From assembly GCA_001038565.1 (NCBI GenBank), contig LFJO01000002.1, positions 217,909 to 281,908 of the forward strand: a DNA stretch of 64,000 nucleotides, read 5' to 3'. The DNA is from Alkalihalobacillus pseudalcaliphilus (lineage in GTDB: Bacteria; Bacillota; Bacilli; Bacillales; Bacillaceae_D). Positions 35,714-45,602 of the stretch are shown piece by piece (position 1 is the stretch's first letter; each line of letters opens with the position of its first letter). The translations under genes and the position numbers were made by a program. A model generated the notes under the pieces. It saw only the letters and a program-made list of their open reading frames with translations. It was not told where the DNA came from and did not search any database.

Positions 35714-36874
35714 ATGGAAGCCTTAAAGATTTTGATCGTAAACAATATGCGGAAATTTGGAATGATTGTAGCTTTAATTGGTATTGTATTATTCTTCCAA
35801 ATTATCACAGGTGGAACGATGCTTACACCATTAAATATCACTAATATTATTATGCAAAACAGTTATATTATCGTGTTGGCTATTGGAATGATGATTATTA
35901 TTATCACGGGTGAAATTGATCTTTCTGTTGGATCAGTAGCTGCGTTTACAGGAGCGATTGCCGGGGTTCTTTTAGCAACTTGGGATTTACCAGTGGCCGT
36001 TGGGATTATACTTTGCTTACTTTTAGGAGCATTAATTGGTGCCTGGCAAGGTTTCTGGGTTGCTTATATGGCGATCCCTTCTTTTATTGTAACTTTAGCA
36101 GGTATGCTTTTATTTAGAGGTTTGACACTGGTTGTGTTAGGTGGAAGAACAATTGCCCCTTTTCCAACCGAGTTCCGAACGATAAGCTCCGCCTTCTTAC
36201 CGGATATTTTTGCTGGCGGAGAATTAAAGCTACTTACGATATTAATTGGTATTGTCGCTTCAGTAATCTATATCATGTATGAACTGCGACAAAGGAAGAT
36301 TTCTAAATTCTATCAATTTCAAACATCATCATATGGTTTGTTTTTAACGAAACTAGCAATATTAGTTTTGATCATTAATAGTTTCACGTATGTACTAGCT
36401 CTATATCAAGGTCTACCAATTGTCTTGTTAATTCTTATTGCTTTAATTATTAGCTATACATTTGTGATGAATAAAACGATTATCGGTCGCCATATTTATG
36501 CGGTTGGCGGCAATGTGAAGGCAGCGGAATTATCAGGGGTACGTACGAAAAAAATGAAGTTTCTAGCTTTTGTGAACATGGGTGTACTTGCCGCTCTTGC
36601 AGGTCTTATTTTTACAGCCCGATTAAATGCAGCCACGCCACAAGCTGGTACTTTATTTGAATTAGATGCTATTGCAGCCGCTGTTATTGGAGGTGCGTCT
36701 TTTTCAGGGGGCGTAGGGACAATTGTAGGTGCAGTCATTGGTGCACTTGTTATGGGTGTCTTAAACAATGGTATGTCGTTAATGGGAATAGGAACGGATT
36801 GGCAGCAAGCAATTAAAGGACTTGTGTTACTCGGGGCCGTTGCCTTTGATGTTTTAAGTAAAAATAAATCATAA
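35714..36874 (+). CDS. Sugar ABC transporter permease (GguB-like)
   Basis: A 386-residue permease of the CUT2 (ribose/xylose/arabinose) type with about ten predicted helices. [16 protein letters not shown] near the N-terminus and [16 protein letters not shown] followed by [20 protein letters not shown] are the family signatures. It forms the import channel for the binding protein and ATPase encoded upstream. Confidence 0.92.
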   Translation: MEALKILIVNNMRKFGMIVALIGIVLFFQIITGGTMLTPLNITNIIMQNSYIIVLAIGMMIIIITGEIDLSVGSVAAFTGAIAGVLLATWDLPVAVGIILCLLLGALIGAWQGFWVAYMAIPSFIVTLAGMLLFRGLTLVVLGGRTIAPFPTEFRTISSAFLPDIFAGGELKLLTILIGIVASVIYIMYELRQRKISKFYQFQTSSYGLFLTKLAILVLIINSFTYVLALYQGLPIVLLILIALIISYTFVMNKTIIGRHIYAVGGNVKAAELSGVRTKKMKFLAFVNMGVLAALAGLIFTARLNAATPQAGTLFELDAIAAAVIGGASFSGGVGTIVGAVIGALVMGVLNNGMSLMGIGTDWQQAIKGLVLLGAVAFDVLSKNKS

Positions 36875-36887
36875 AGGAGTGAGTGCT

Positions 36888-37586
36888 TTGCTTGAGCCGT
36901 TAAAGGAAGCTGTATTAAAAGCAAATCAAGCCTTGCCTAAGTATCAACTCGTTACTTTTACTTGGGGCAATGTAAGTGGAATTGACCGGGAGCAAGGGTT
37001 AGTTGTCATTAAACCGAGTGGTGTTTCATATGAGGGGTTAACGATTGATGATTTGGTCGTTGTTGATTTAGATGGTCATGTCGTTGAAGGTGAATTACAT
37101 CCATCGTCCGATACTCCAACACACCTGCATTTATATCGGAATTTTCTTGATATTGGTGGAGTTGTTCATACCCACTCTAATTATGCAACAAGCTGGTCAC
37201 AGGCAGGTAAAAGTCTAGAAGCACTAGGTACGACACATGCTGATTATTTTTATGGAACGATTCCTTGCACGAGAAAAATGAAAGAAGAAGAGATCGTCGA
37301 AAACTATGAAGAGAATACGGGCAAAGTGATTGTAGAAACATTTAAAGAGCAGGATATGGATCCACAAGTAATGCCCGGAGTTTTCGTTCATAGTCATGCA
37401 CCATTTACGTGGGGAAAGGATCCGCTAACAGCCTTACACAATGCAGTTGTTTTAGAAGAGATAGCGAAAATGGGGCTACAAACCTATTCGTTAAATCCGT
37501 CCGTAGAAGTTATGGATCAATGCTTGTTAGATAAGCATTTTTTAAGAAAACATGGTAAATTCGCCTATTATGGCCAAAAGAGGTGA
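36888..37586 (+). CDS. araD: L-ribulose-5-phosphate 4-epimerase
   Basis: A 232-residue class II aldolase-fold epimerase that makes D-xylulose-5-phosphate, the last ara step. [21 protein letters not shown], the zinc-binding HTHSNYAT and [11 protein letters not shown] are all present. TTG 36888, eight bases behind AAAGGAG, is a better start than GTG 36879. Its end runs to within four bases of the araB start. Confidence 0.94.
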   Translation: MLEPLKEAVLKANQALPKYQLVTFTWGNVSGIDREQGLVVIKPSGVSYEGLTIDDLVVVDLDGHVVEGELHPSSDTPTHLHLYRNFLDIGGVVHTHSNYATSWSQAGKSLEALGTTHADYFYGTIPCTRKMKEEEIVENYEENTGKVIVETFKEQDMDPQVMPGVFVHSHAPFTWGKDPLTALHNAVVLEEIAKMGLQTYSLNPSVEVMDQCLLDKHFLRKHGKFAYYGQKR

Positions 37587-37590
37587 GGAA

Positions 37591-39279
37591 ATGAAAAATC
37601 GATACACACTAGGTATTGATTACGGTACAGAATCAGGTCGTGCCGTTCTCGTATCAATCGAAAATGGGGAAGAGATTGCTGAACACGTGACACCGTATTT
37701 GCATGGCGTATTAGATCAAACGTTACCTGATTCGAATATAAAGCTTGGGTATGAGTGGGCCTTACAGCATCCTGATGATTATTTAGAAGTCATTCGGACA
37801 TCGATTCCAGCTGTATTAGCAAAAGCGAATGTTGCCCCAAATGATGTTATTGGGTTAGGAATCGATTTTACGGCTTGTACGATGTTACCAATCGATAAAG
37901 AATTACAGCCTTTATGTTTTAAACAAAGCTTGAAAGATGAGCCACATAGCTGGGTCAAACTTTGGAAACACCATGCTGCCCAAAGCTATGCTGATGAAAT
38001 TAATCGGATCGCTAAGGAGAGGAATGAGCCATTTCTAGAGCGTTACGGTGGGAAGCTCTCTTCGGAATGGATGTTAGCTAAAATTTGGCAAATCTTAGAT
38101 GAAGCTCCACATATTTATGAGCAAACTGATCAATTTGTAGAGGCGACAGATTGGGTCGTTTCACAGCTAACTGGAACTTTAAAACGTAATAGCTGTACAG
38201 CTGGGTATAAAGCGGTATGGCACAAGCAGAATGGTTATCCTGAATCGGATTTCTTCCAATCATTAGACCCACGATTAGAAAGTTTGACGTCAACGAAGCT
38301 TCGTGGCGAAATTGTCCCACTAGGAACGCGAGCAGGGGAGTTAACAGCCTATTATGCGGAGCTTACTGGATTACCTGTTGGCTTACCTATTGCCGTGGGA
38401 AATGTAGATGCACATGCTGCGGTTCCAGCAGTAGGAGTTATAGATGAAGGCAAGCTCGTGATGGCAATGGGTACGTCGATTTGCCACATGCTTTTAGGTA
38501 AGGACGAAGTGATGGTAGAGGGAATGTGTGGTGTTGTGGAAGACGGAATAATCCCTGGCTATTTTGGATATGAGGCTGGACAGTCTGCTGTTGGAGATAT
38601 TTTTGCTTGGTTTGTGAAAAATAACATCCCAAAATCACTAGATGATGAGGCTTTTCATGAAGGAATAGACATCCATTCATTACTAGAAAGAAAGGCAAAT
38701 CAGTTAAAAGTAGGAGAAAGTGGATTACTCGCTTTAGACTGGTGGAATGGTAATCGCTCAGTATTAGTTGATACTAGCTTAAGCGGGCTCTTAATAGGCT
38801 ACTCCCTCGCGACAAAACCGGAAGAGGTTTACCGGGCCTTACTTGAGTCAACGGCATTTGGAACACGAGTAATTGTTGATGCCTTTGATGATGCAGGTGT
38901 GCAAGTATTAGAGCTGTATGCTTGTGGGGGGCTGCCAAAAAAGAACCCGTTACTCATGCAAATTTATGCAGATGTAACGAATCGAATCATCAAAGTAGCA
39001 GATTCTGAGCAAACACCTGCTCTAGGAGCGGCCATGTTTGCAGCTGTTGCGGCCGGTGCTGCTTATGGTGGGTATGACAATATTATAGAAGCCGCCAAAA
39101 AAATGGGTAGAGTGAAACAGGAATTTTATAAACCGATACCAGAGAATGTAAGAGTATACGAAGCTCTTTATCAAGAGTATAAGCAATTACATGATTATTT
39201 TGGTAGAGGGGAAAATCCGGTCATGAAAAAGCTGAAGAGCTTACGAACGTTTGAAAATAAAGAGCTAGGGGTGACATAA
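37591..39279 (+). CDS. araB: Ribulokinase
   Basis: A 562-residue FGGY-family kinase that phosphorylates L-ribulose. [15 protein letters not shown] is the first ATP-binding strand pair, [11 protein letters not shown] the substrate-side motif and [24 protein letters not shown] (here quoted in overlap) the C-terminal signature. Length matches B. subtilis AraB closely. ATG 37591 has AGAGGTGAGG upstream; the earlier in-frame start lies inside araD. Confidence 0.95.
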   Translation: MKNRYTLGIDYGTESGRAVLVSIENGEEIAEHVTPYLHGVLDQTLPDSNIKLGYEWALQHPDDYLEVIRTSIPAVLAKANVAPNDVIGLGIDFTACTMLPIDKELQPLCFKQSLKDEPHSWVKLWKHHAAQSYADEINRIAKERNEPFLERYGGKLSSEWMLAKIWQILDEAPHIYEQTDQFVEATDWVVSQLTGTLKRNSCTAGYKAVWHKQNGYPESDFFQSLDPRLESLTSTKLRGEIVPLGTRAGELTAYYAELTGLPVGLPIAVGNVDAHAAVPAVGVIDEGKLVMAMGTSICHMLLGKDEVMVEGMCGVVEDGIIPGYFGYEAGQSAVGDIFAWFVKNNIPKSLDDEAFHEGIDIHSLLERKANQLKVGESGLLALDWWNGNRSVLVDTSLSGLLIGYSLATKPEEVYRALLESTAFGTRVIVDAFDDAGVQVLELYACGGLPKKNPLLMQIYADVTNRIIKVADSEQTPALGAAMFAAVAAGAAYGGYDNIIEAAKKMGRVKQEFYKPIPENVRVYEALYQEYKQLHDYFGRGENPVMKKLKSLRTFENKELGVT

Positions 39280-40773
39280 TTGGTCGTTAAAAAAGAGAAA
39301 ATTCATTTTTGGTTTGTAGCAGGCAGTCAACATTTATATGGTTCAGAGGCACTTCAAGAGGTGAGTGATCACGCCCAAGAAATAGTCCAACACTTAAATA
39401 GCTCAACGAATGCTTGTGAGATTGTATTAAAAGAAACACTGACAACTAGTCATGATATTTTACAATTTTTTAAAGATGCGAATGCGGATCCACAATGTGC
39501 GGGTATTATTACGTGGATGCACACCTTCTCACCTGCCAAAATGTGGATTGCTGGTTTGAATGAATTAAGAAAACCTCTTCTTCACCTGCATACACAATAT
39601 AATCGAGATATACCTTGGCAAGACATTGATATGGATTTTATGAATTTGAATCAATCTGCACATGGCGATCGAGAATATGGATTTATTACAGCTCGTATGA
39701 ATATCAACCGAAAAGTGATTGTTGGGCATTGGCAAAACGCAGAGACAGTCAACCGATTACAAGACTGGTTGACAACAGCGGTCGCTTATAATGAAAGTAA
39801 AACGATAAAGGTAGCTAGATTTGGCGATAATATGCGTAATGTTGCCGTGACAGAGGGCGATAAGATCGAAGCCCAAATTCGATTAGGCTGGACAATAGAT
39901 GGGTATGGCATTGGTGATTTAGTAAAATATATAAACCAATTTAGCGATTCTGAGGTCGACGCATTGTATAAGGAGTACGCAGAGACGTATATAATTGGAA
40001 CTCACTTTAGTGATGACCCACATGTTAAAAATTCGATTTTAGAACAAGCGCGAATTGAATTAGGGCTCAAAACCTTTTTAGATGAGAATGGTTACACGGC
40101 CTTTACAACAACCTTCGAAGATTTATATGGAATGAAGCAGCTTCCAGGGCTAGCTGTACAACGTTTAATGGAACAAGGTTATGGATTTGCTGGTGAAGGT
40201 GATTGGAAAACGGCCGCGTTAGTACGAATGATCAAGCAAATGACCAATAATCAAGAAACGAGTTTTATGGAGGATTATACGTATCATTTCAACCCACAAA
40301 ATGAATTAGTGCTAGGCTCTCACATGTTGGAGGTTTGTCCAACAATAGCAAATGAACAGCCTAGAATTGAGGTTCATCCATTATCCATCGGTAATAAGGA
40401 GGATCCGGCTAGGCTTGTATTTAATGGTAAGGGTGGCCCTGCTATTAATGCTAGCTTAATTGATTTAGGCCATAGGTTTCGACTTATTTTAAATGAGGTT
40501 GAGGCGATCGCACCGACTTCTCAAGAAGAGACGCCTAAGCTCCCTGTTGCCAAGGTACTTTGGAGCCCGAAACCTTCATTAAGTGAGGCTACAGAGGCAT
40601 GGATTTATGCTGGTGGTGCTCATCATACTGTACTGAGCTTTAAAGCAACTAAGGAGCAACTTACAGATTGGGCAGAATTAAATGGGATAGAATGTGTAAC
40701 CATTGATAAGCATACGGATATTACCCAATTCCGAAAAGAATTAAAGTGGAATGAAGCGGTCTGGGGTAAATAA
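39280..40773 (+). CDS. araA: L-arabinose isomerase
   Basis: A 497-residue isomerase converting L-arabinose to L-ribulose. WFVAGSQHLYG is the N-terminal family start; the manganese ligands lie in the regions GFAGEGDWKTA and SHMLEVCPTIA. TTG 39280 follows the araB stop directly, with AGGGGTGA as ribosome binding site. It completes the operon binding protein-ATPase-permease-araD-araB-araA; araR is not in the window. Confidence 0.96.
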   Translation: MVVKKEKIHFWFVAGSQHLYGSEALQEVSDHAQEIVQHLNSSTNACEIVLKETLTTSHDILQFFKDANADPQCAGIITWMHTFSPAKMWIAGLNELRKPLLHLHTQYNRDIPWQDIDMDFMNLNQSAHGDREYGFITARMNINRKVIVGHWQNAETVNRLQDWLTTAVAYNESKTIKVARFGDNMRNVAVTEGDKIEAQIRLGWTIDGYGIGDLVKYINQFSDSEVDALYKEYAETYIIGTHFSDDPHVKNSILEQARIELGLKTFLDENGYTAFTTTFEDLYGMKQLPGLAVQRLMEQGYGFAGEGDWKTAALVRMIKQMTNNQETSFMEDYTYHFNPQNELVLGSHMLEVCPTIANEQPRIEVHPLSIGNKEDPARLVFNGKGGPAINASLIDLGHRFRLILNEVEAIAPTSQEETPKLPVAKVLWSPKPSLSEATEAWIYAGGAHHTVLSFKATKEQLTDWAELNGIECVTIDKHTDITQFRKELKWNEAVWGK

Positions 40774-40788
40774 TTGAACGTGTGAAGC

Positions 40789-40822
40789 GGAAAAAGCATG
40801 TCAAAACGGCATGCTCTTTTCC
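40789..40822 (+). terminator. Terminator of the ara operon
   Basis: Stem GGAAAAAGCATG / CATGCTCTTTTCC with a nine-base loop, 15 bases after the araA stop; the right arm supplies a partial T run. Confidence 0.7.
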
Positions 40823-40935
40823 ATTGTTGCTAACCACATAGAACACCATTTTCATCAGGTTCTGGCTATATGTATGACGATGATGGTATGAGTTTTTCTG
40901 CTACGTCTATACATTTTGACAAACGGTCTGTTTAC

Positions 40936-41454
40936 TTATTCGTTCTTGTAAACGTGTTGAAATACCCAGCCTTTAAATTCTAAGTAACTTGCAAATGATA
41001 ATGGTTGTGGATAAGCCATCAGAACAAGTGGAACTGGATCATATCCTTTAGCCAACGCGGGTTGAATATAACCCCACTTACTTAGAGAAAATCCATTTCT
41101 TTCATAAAACTTTGCTCTTCTTTTCTCTAAATCACCGTTTGTAGGAGGTTCTATCTCAATGATGACGCTTTGTTTGGATTGTTGAAGGAAGGCTTGAAGT
41201 AGCTTCGTACCTAGACCGCCATTTCGAAAGCTGGCTTGTACAGCAAAATGTTCTAAAAATATAAATTCCTGACTCTGCCAAGTCGCAAAAAAAGCTACCA
41301 GCTCATCGTGTTCTTCATACATATAAATTTGGTAAAACGGATTGTCTAGTAATGCTCGCTGGTGGTGATAAGGTCTATATTCATCAGGAGGAAAAGAGTC
41401 TTGCATTAATTGATAAAAAGCATCGAATTTGTTTCCTTTTAATTTTATTAACAT
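40936..41454 (-). CDS. GNAT family acetyltransferase
   Basis: A 172-residue GNAT protein: IFLEHFAVQASFRNGGLGTKLLQAFLQ is the acetyl-CoA-binding motif (R/Q-x-x-G-x-G/A as RNGGLG), and RRAKFYERNGF the last strand region. An N-terminal DAFYQLMQDSFPPDEYRPY resembles a group of Firmicutes acetyltransferases with unknown substrate. It stands alone between the ara terminator and a repeat copy. Confidence 0.82.
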   Translation of the reverse strand: MLIKLKGNKFDAFYQLMQDSFPPDEYRPYHHQRALLDNPFYQIYMYEEHDELVAFFATWQSQEFIFLEHFAVQASFRNGGLGTKLLQAFLQQSKQSVIIEIEPPTNGDLEKRRAKFYERNGFSLSKWGYIQPALAKGYDPVPLVLMAYPQPLSFASYLEFKGWVFQHVYKNE

Positions 41455-41552
41455 GGGTAACTCCTTTATTCTTTCGTCTTATGTTGTTATATCAAACTTA
41501 TGTAAGTTTGTATAATATGTAGTTGAATTAGTTATCGGGTAGTATAATTCTT

Positions 41553-41760
41553 TTATATGAAGTTACTTTGGGGCAATGGGTTGTGCCTTGAAGTTAGCTC
41601 GTCAGCCATTTTACGATAAATGACTTTAGCAGGACAGTGCGCCCTTTTTGATCAGGCCGATTCCTGATGGTGATCGAGTTGTAAACGGTCCATTAAAAAG
41701 TCGCCATTACTTTCATCTTTGTTGGTGGCGGAGTGGTTTTTTCCATGTGTGTTTTTAATG
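41553..41760. repeat. Modular intergenic repeat, copy G (type 2)
   Basis: From the boundary-like TATATGAAGTTACT to GTGTGTTTTTAATGG. The first half matches copy A2 (GGGGC.AT.G.TTGTGCC.TGAAGTTAGCTCGTC). The second half has the conserved TTTGTTGGTGGCGGAG start of the covarying hairpin seen in type 1 modules, joining both types. Confidence 0.7.
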
Positions 41761-41992
41761 GAAACTAAATTTTGTTACAATGTTCTAGAGTGCGGTATAC
41801 TTTCAATAGTATCATTATATATACTTAGGCTCTTTTAGGTTTCTACTTTTCTAATTTGGATAAATGAGGTATGATGTCTTTAACATACTGATAAAAAGTT
41901 TGTAACTTACTTAAAGTCAGTCATGGTGTTATTTTTTTTGGTTCATTGAAAGTAAATAAAACAAATAGTAAAAGGATAGGGAGGAATTTTTG

Positions 41993-42547
41993 ATGGCAAC
42001 TGATAAATTAAAAATTGGTATCATCTTAGGGAGTACAAGACAAGGTAGATTAAGTCCACAGGTGGGTGAATGGGTAAAGGGTTATGGTGATAATCGCGAT
42101 GATGCTGATTATGAAATTGTTGATATCGCTGAGTATAACTTACCGTTTTTAGGTACAACAGACGGAACAGAGCCAGGAATCACAGCATGGAATGAAAAGC
42201 TTGCAAGTTTGGATGGTTTTGTATTTATCGTTCAAGAGTATAACCACAGTATTACAGGAGCACTTAAGAATGCAATTGATTTCGCTCGTGATTCATGGGC
42301 TAATAAAGCAGCAGGAATCGTAAGTTACGGTTCTACTGGCGGAGCAAGAGCGGCTGAACATTTACGTGGTATTTTAGGAGAGCTTCAAATTGCTGATGTG
42401 CGCACGCATCCAACACTTTCGCTATTCTTAGATTTTGAAAACTATGCTGAATTTAAGCCACAACCTATTCATGACGATAATATGAAAATGATGCTTGACC
42501 AAGTTAGTGCTTGGAGTGGAGCACTAAAGCCTTTAAGACAAGGTTAA
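41993..42547 (+). CDS. NADPH-dependent FMN reductase family protein
   Basis: A 184-residue flavodoxin-like protein. ILGSTRQGRLSPQVGEW is the phosphate-binding loop for FMN, and FIVQEYNHSITGALKNAIDF is the signature of the NADPH-dependent FMN/quinone/azo reductase family; YGSTGGARAAEHLR follows. The role is reduction of flavin, quinones or azo compounds. ATG 41993 has GGGAGG before it; TTG 41990 is an alternative. Confidence 0.9.
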   Translation: MATDKLKIGIILGSTRQGRLSPQVGEWVKGYGDNRDDADYEIVDIAEYNLPFLGTTDGTEPGITAWNEKLASLDGFVFIVQEYNHSITGALKNAIDFARDSWANKAAGIVSYGSTGGARAAEHLRGILGELQIADVRTHPTLSLFLDFENYAEFKPQPIHDDNMKMMLDQVSAWSGALKPLRQG

Positions 42548-42568
42548 TAAGTAAATGACGATGACGAG

Positions 42569-42604
42569 GACAACAGTGGTGCTAAACTGTTGTCTTCGTT
42601 TTTT
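42569..42604 (+). terminator. Terminator of the FMN reductase gene
   Basis: Perfect 9-bp stem GACAACAGT / ACTGTTGTC followed by TTCGTTTTTT. Confidence 0.92.
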
Positions 42605-42805
42605 CCAATTATTCAAGGGAAGTAGGTTGTAACGGAAGGATACGAGCTAAACATATCAGTTACTCGAAGGGAGCGTGTGAGTAACAGCACGAAAAAGGCT
42701 AAACATGTCAATTATCTGTCAGTTGGCTCTTTAAATGGTGAAACTTTATTCATTTTAATTTTGTTCTTTTTTATTTTGAAAAGATGTTGTTTTTCTTTTG
42801 AAATG
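42605..42805. other. Intergenic, no gene seen
   Basis: AT-rich. GCTAAACATATCAGTTA near 42648 and GGCTAAACATGTCAATTA near 42698 form an imperfect direct repeat. TTTTGAAAAGATGTTG at 42774-42789 recurs exactly at 42950-42965. Confidence 0.4.
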
Positions 42806-42888
42806 GAGTGCGGAGACCCGCAGGACGTGCAGCATAATTTTCGGTAGCGACGAGCAGCGCACTATATTTGCACTAACTTTCATACGAA
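42806..42888. repeat. Modular intergenic repeat, copy H (short, long hairpin deleted)
   Basis: Orientation as in copy D: GTGCGGAGAC, CCGCAGGACG, GCATAATTTTCGGTAGCGAC, and the boundary ACTTTCATACGAA. Only the two ends of the GC-rich part are left; the core arms are missing. Flanked at a distance by the 16-bp direct repeat TTTTGAAAAGATGTTG. Confidence 0.7.
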
Positions 42889-43014
42889 TATTTAGAAAAT
42901 TAACAAAACAACTAACCGCCAATATAGAAAGTAGTGTTTGGTATTCTTCTTTTGAAAAGATGTTGCTTATCTTTACTTTAAAGTGAGTAGTATATAAAAA
43001 ATAGGGGTGGGGTT

Positions 43015-43977
43015 ATGAAGAATTTATTTTATATGTGTACAGAAGGTTCAGTTATAAGTATATATCGTCAATTAAAAGAACGTGGCACATTGGCGAGTGA
43101 GCAGGAAACGGAGTATATAAAACGGTATAAAGAACGCTTTTTTCAAGAAAAGCCTGCGTATGAAATCGAACATCCAAACAAGTGGATACAAGGTGTAATT
43201 AATTCGTATCGTAGTTATTTTCAACAAGTATTATCGGAACAGGAAGAGAAACAAGTCGCAGAGCAGCAGCTTTATAAGCAGCTGAATACGTTTATATCGT
43301 CAAAGTCAATGGACATGGAACAAGTAGAGGAACAACTGAAAGATATTTTTGAAAAAGAGGGTTATTTTTTTCAAGGCGGTCGAGTTACCCCGCATTACGG
43401 TCCATTTATCTGGAAAAGGCAAACGGAAAAAGTGTATGAGGTGGAATTGCCTCATTCGATTCAAAATGTGAAAGTAAAGTTTCTAGATGATTTTTTACTA
43501 TTAAGTTGGCTTCATTTTGCAACCTTTGGACAAGTATATGCTGGAGGGTGGGCAGAGAAGGATGCTCTTTATTGTATAGTGCCTAACTATCGTGATGTGT
43601 TTGAAAAGGATACTTTTCTTGTTTCCTTTCTTAAACATGAAGCACAGCACTTCGATGATTATCAAGCATTTCCAAAGCTAGGTGGTAAGGATTTAGAATA
43701 CCGTGCAAAATTAATTGAACTTATCTATTATCAAGACCACACATTTTTAGAGAAAATGTTCGTTCAAGCTATTTCAAATGAGAACCCTCATAATTATTCT
43801 TCCTACATCCTCAAGCAAGAACTACATGATTATTTTTTTGCAAGAGATTTGGTTGAAAGGGAAGAATGGCAGAGTGTTGATTACCCTGCCATTAGCGAAT
43901 ATTGCCGATTCCTTTATGAAGCGCATACAAAAAAACTACGTCAGTTTGGTGCCGAACATGTGATAGGGGTTATTTAA
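43015..43977 (+). CDS. Protein of unknown function with an HExxH motif
   Basis: A 320-residue soluble protein I do not recognise. Residues 208-212 read HEAQH, inside LVSFLKHEAQHFDDYQAF, with glutamates at about 228 and 235 that could complete a zinc site, so a metallopeptidase-like fold is possible. The N-terminal half is charged and helical (EEQLKDIFEKEG and similar). No signal peptide is seen. ATG 43015 follows AGGGGTGGGG. It is convergent with the Ppx-like gene, 18 bases apart, without a terminator between them. Confidence 0.7.
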   Translation: MKNLFYMCTEGSVISIYRQLKERGTLASEQETEYIKRYKERFFQEKPAYEIEHPNKWIQGVINSYRSYFQQVLSEQEEKQVAEQQLYKQLNTFISSKSMDMEQVEEQLKDIFEKEGYFFQGGRVTPHYGPFIWKRQTEKVYEVELPHSIQNVKVKFLDDFLLLSWLHFATFGQVYAGGWAEKDALYCIVPNYRDVFEKDTFLVSFLKHEAQHFDDYQAFPKLGGKDLEYRAKLIELIYYQDHTFLEKMFVQAISNENPHNYSSYILKQELHDYFFARDLVEREEWQSVDYPAISEYCRFLYEAHTKKLRQFGAEHVIGVI

Positions 43978-43995
43978 TGATTCACTGCAATATTT

Positions 43996-44829
43996 TTAAT
44001 GGTAAGAGAATTGAGCATTTTTTTGATTAAATGAATAAAGAATACTATGCCCCATATCTATTGGTTGAACATCTATTTCTTCAATATTTAAGCTTTTGAC
44101 AAGATGATGAATGACATAGGAAGCTGCTTGAATATGGTGACTCCATTTCTTAGGCAGTTTTTGTCTTGAAAAGTAAAGCTGAAGGGACCTCCAATCATTT
44201 GCAAGAATAACATCGATACATGATTGCTGATATAGAAGCTTCAAAAATGGATACGTATCGTTTATAATCACCAACTTTTTATAGTGGGTAAGTAATGAAT
44301 GTTCGTTTGTTAATTGCAATACGAGTTGATTTACTTGTTTTTGCTCTGTAAGCATGCCGACTGGTAAGGTTAAGCATTCATCTATATGCCCTTTCTCTGA
44401 AAAGACTAAGGTGGAACTAGTTGCATGCAAATTGAAAGTTAGACTTGGCTGCTCCTGGGCTGATTGGGACGACAGAACATGTAAATACGTTTCCAATGGC
44501 TCAGAACAAATGTACATCGGGAAGGGAAAGGCTTCTTTAATCATATGAATATATTTTTTAAGATTTTTGGCATATCGAATGGCACCTGTGGCGACTATGA
44601 ATGATTTTTGGCAATCATAGGCTTGCATTACTTTTTCTAATTGACTTAATGCCCACATCGTTTTCTCAATTTGACTTTTCGTTATAATGTTTTGAGCAAT
44701 GATTTGACTAAATAAATCAACTTGTACTTTTTTACGGGAAATAACAGTAAGACGCTGTTGGTGAAATTTACTGATGATACAGCTTATAGAATTAGAATGG
44801 ATTTCGATTAATGAAAAATAAGAAGTCAC
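43996..44829 (-). CDS. Degenerate Ppx/GppA-like protein
   Basis: A 277-residue protein with the outline of an exopolyphosphatase/pppGpp phosphatase: an N-terminal strand (LIEIHSNSISCII, for the usual DxGSNS), ATGAIRYAKN (usual ATSAVR-N), a strand for the next phosphate loop (FNLHATSSTLV where active enzymes have DIGGGST) and LPVGMLTEQ. The catalytic Asp, Gly-rich loops and Glu are replaced, so it is probably catalytically dead or altered. Intact length argues against simple decay. No ppk or active ppx is near. Confidence 0.6.
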   Translation of the reverse strand: MTSYFSLIEIHSNSISCIISKFHQQRLTVISRKKVQVDLFSQIIAQNIITKSQIEKTMWALSQLEKVMQAYDCQKSFIVATGAIRYAKNLKKYIHMIKEAFPFPMYICSEPLETYLHVLSSQSAQEQPSLTFNLHATSSTLVFSEKGHIDECLTLPVGMLTEQKQVNQLVLQLTNEHSLLTHYKKLVIINDTYPFLKLLYQQSCIDVILANDWRSLQLYFSRQKLPKKWSHHIQAASYVIHHLVKSLNIEEIDVQPIDMGHSILYSFNQKNAQFSYH

Positions 44830-45148
44830 TTTAGGGTACCACTCACTTTCCTATGGATAGTCACCTTTATCATAAAAAATGAATGTTGAAGGAATATGAA
44901 GAATTCTCAAGGAATTTATGAGGATTGTAAAGCTTATGTATAGATTATGAATGAATGATAAATTGTTAAGTAAGTATGGACAAAAAAATCGTTCTTGAGA
45001 TTGTCATGAACTTAATAAAAAACAGAATATTCGATATGTTAAAATGAGGTGATTAAAAAAAAAAGGATAGTCTGTCAAATAAGAATATTTCTTTGACACA
45101 ATCTAAAGCATTGATTTCAAAAAAAATAAATTCTCGGGAGGGCTTTTT
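44830..45148. other. Intergenic, no gene seen
   Basis: About 320 very AT-rich bases separating two divergent genes. A TTGACA lies near 45093 but without a matching -10 at proper spacing. Nothing else stands out. Confidence 0.35.
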
Positions 45149-45487
45149 GTGAATGAGTATAATGATTTGATAGGAGATATGTTAAAGAATAGTGAGCAAA
45201 AAGGTGATTTGAAAGGGAAGGGTAAACCGTTTGCTCAAGATTTTATGCAAAGAGACGTATTTCAAAACTTTCAAGAAAAAGCAAAAGATGCTGGTTTTTT
45301 ACCTGAGTGGTTAAAGCTACAGAAAGAAATTTCTGTTTTGATCTACGCTGCTCAAACGGAAGAAGATATCGACAAAATTAACGAAAAAATCAAAAAGTAT
45401 AACTTGCAGTGCCCCATACCGATGCAAAGAACAAGGGTTTTTGGATTAGAAGGTTTAGATAAAGCAAAGAATACATGGGCTTTTTGA
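45149..45487 (+). CDS. DUF1992 (DnaJ-homologue-associated) domain protein
   Basis: A 112-residue protein matching the DUF1992 family (also found in the DNAJC28 proteins): GDLKGKGKPF, then DFMQRDVFQNFQEKAKDAGFLPEWLKLQKEI, and the end YNLQCPIPMQRTRV. It lacks a J domain. Function unknown. GTG 45149 follows GGGAGGG. A hairpin at 45558-45586 lies behind it. Confidence 0.75.
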   Translation: MNEYNDLIGDMLKNSEQKGDLKGKGKPFAQDFMQRDVFQNFQEKAKDAGFLPEWLKLQKEISVLIYAAQTEEDIDKINEKIKKYNLQCPIPMQRTRVFGLEGLDKAKNTWAF

Positions 45488-45557
45488 ACATATAAGTAGC
45501 TTGTTCTGGTTCAAATAAATTTTGTATGGCTATAAGAAAATGCATTGGAAAAGAAAG

Positions 45558-45586
45558 ATGACAAGTGTATGTATCACACTTGTCAT
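45558..45586. terminator. Hairpin between convergent genes
   Basis: Perfect 11-bp stem ATGACAAGTGT / ACACTTGTCAT between the DUF1992 gene and the end of the ABC-F gene; no T tract. Confidence 0.55.
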
Positions 45587-45602
45587 TGGTAACCATGGAT
45601 GA

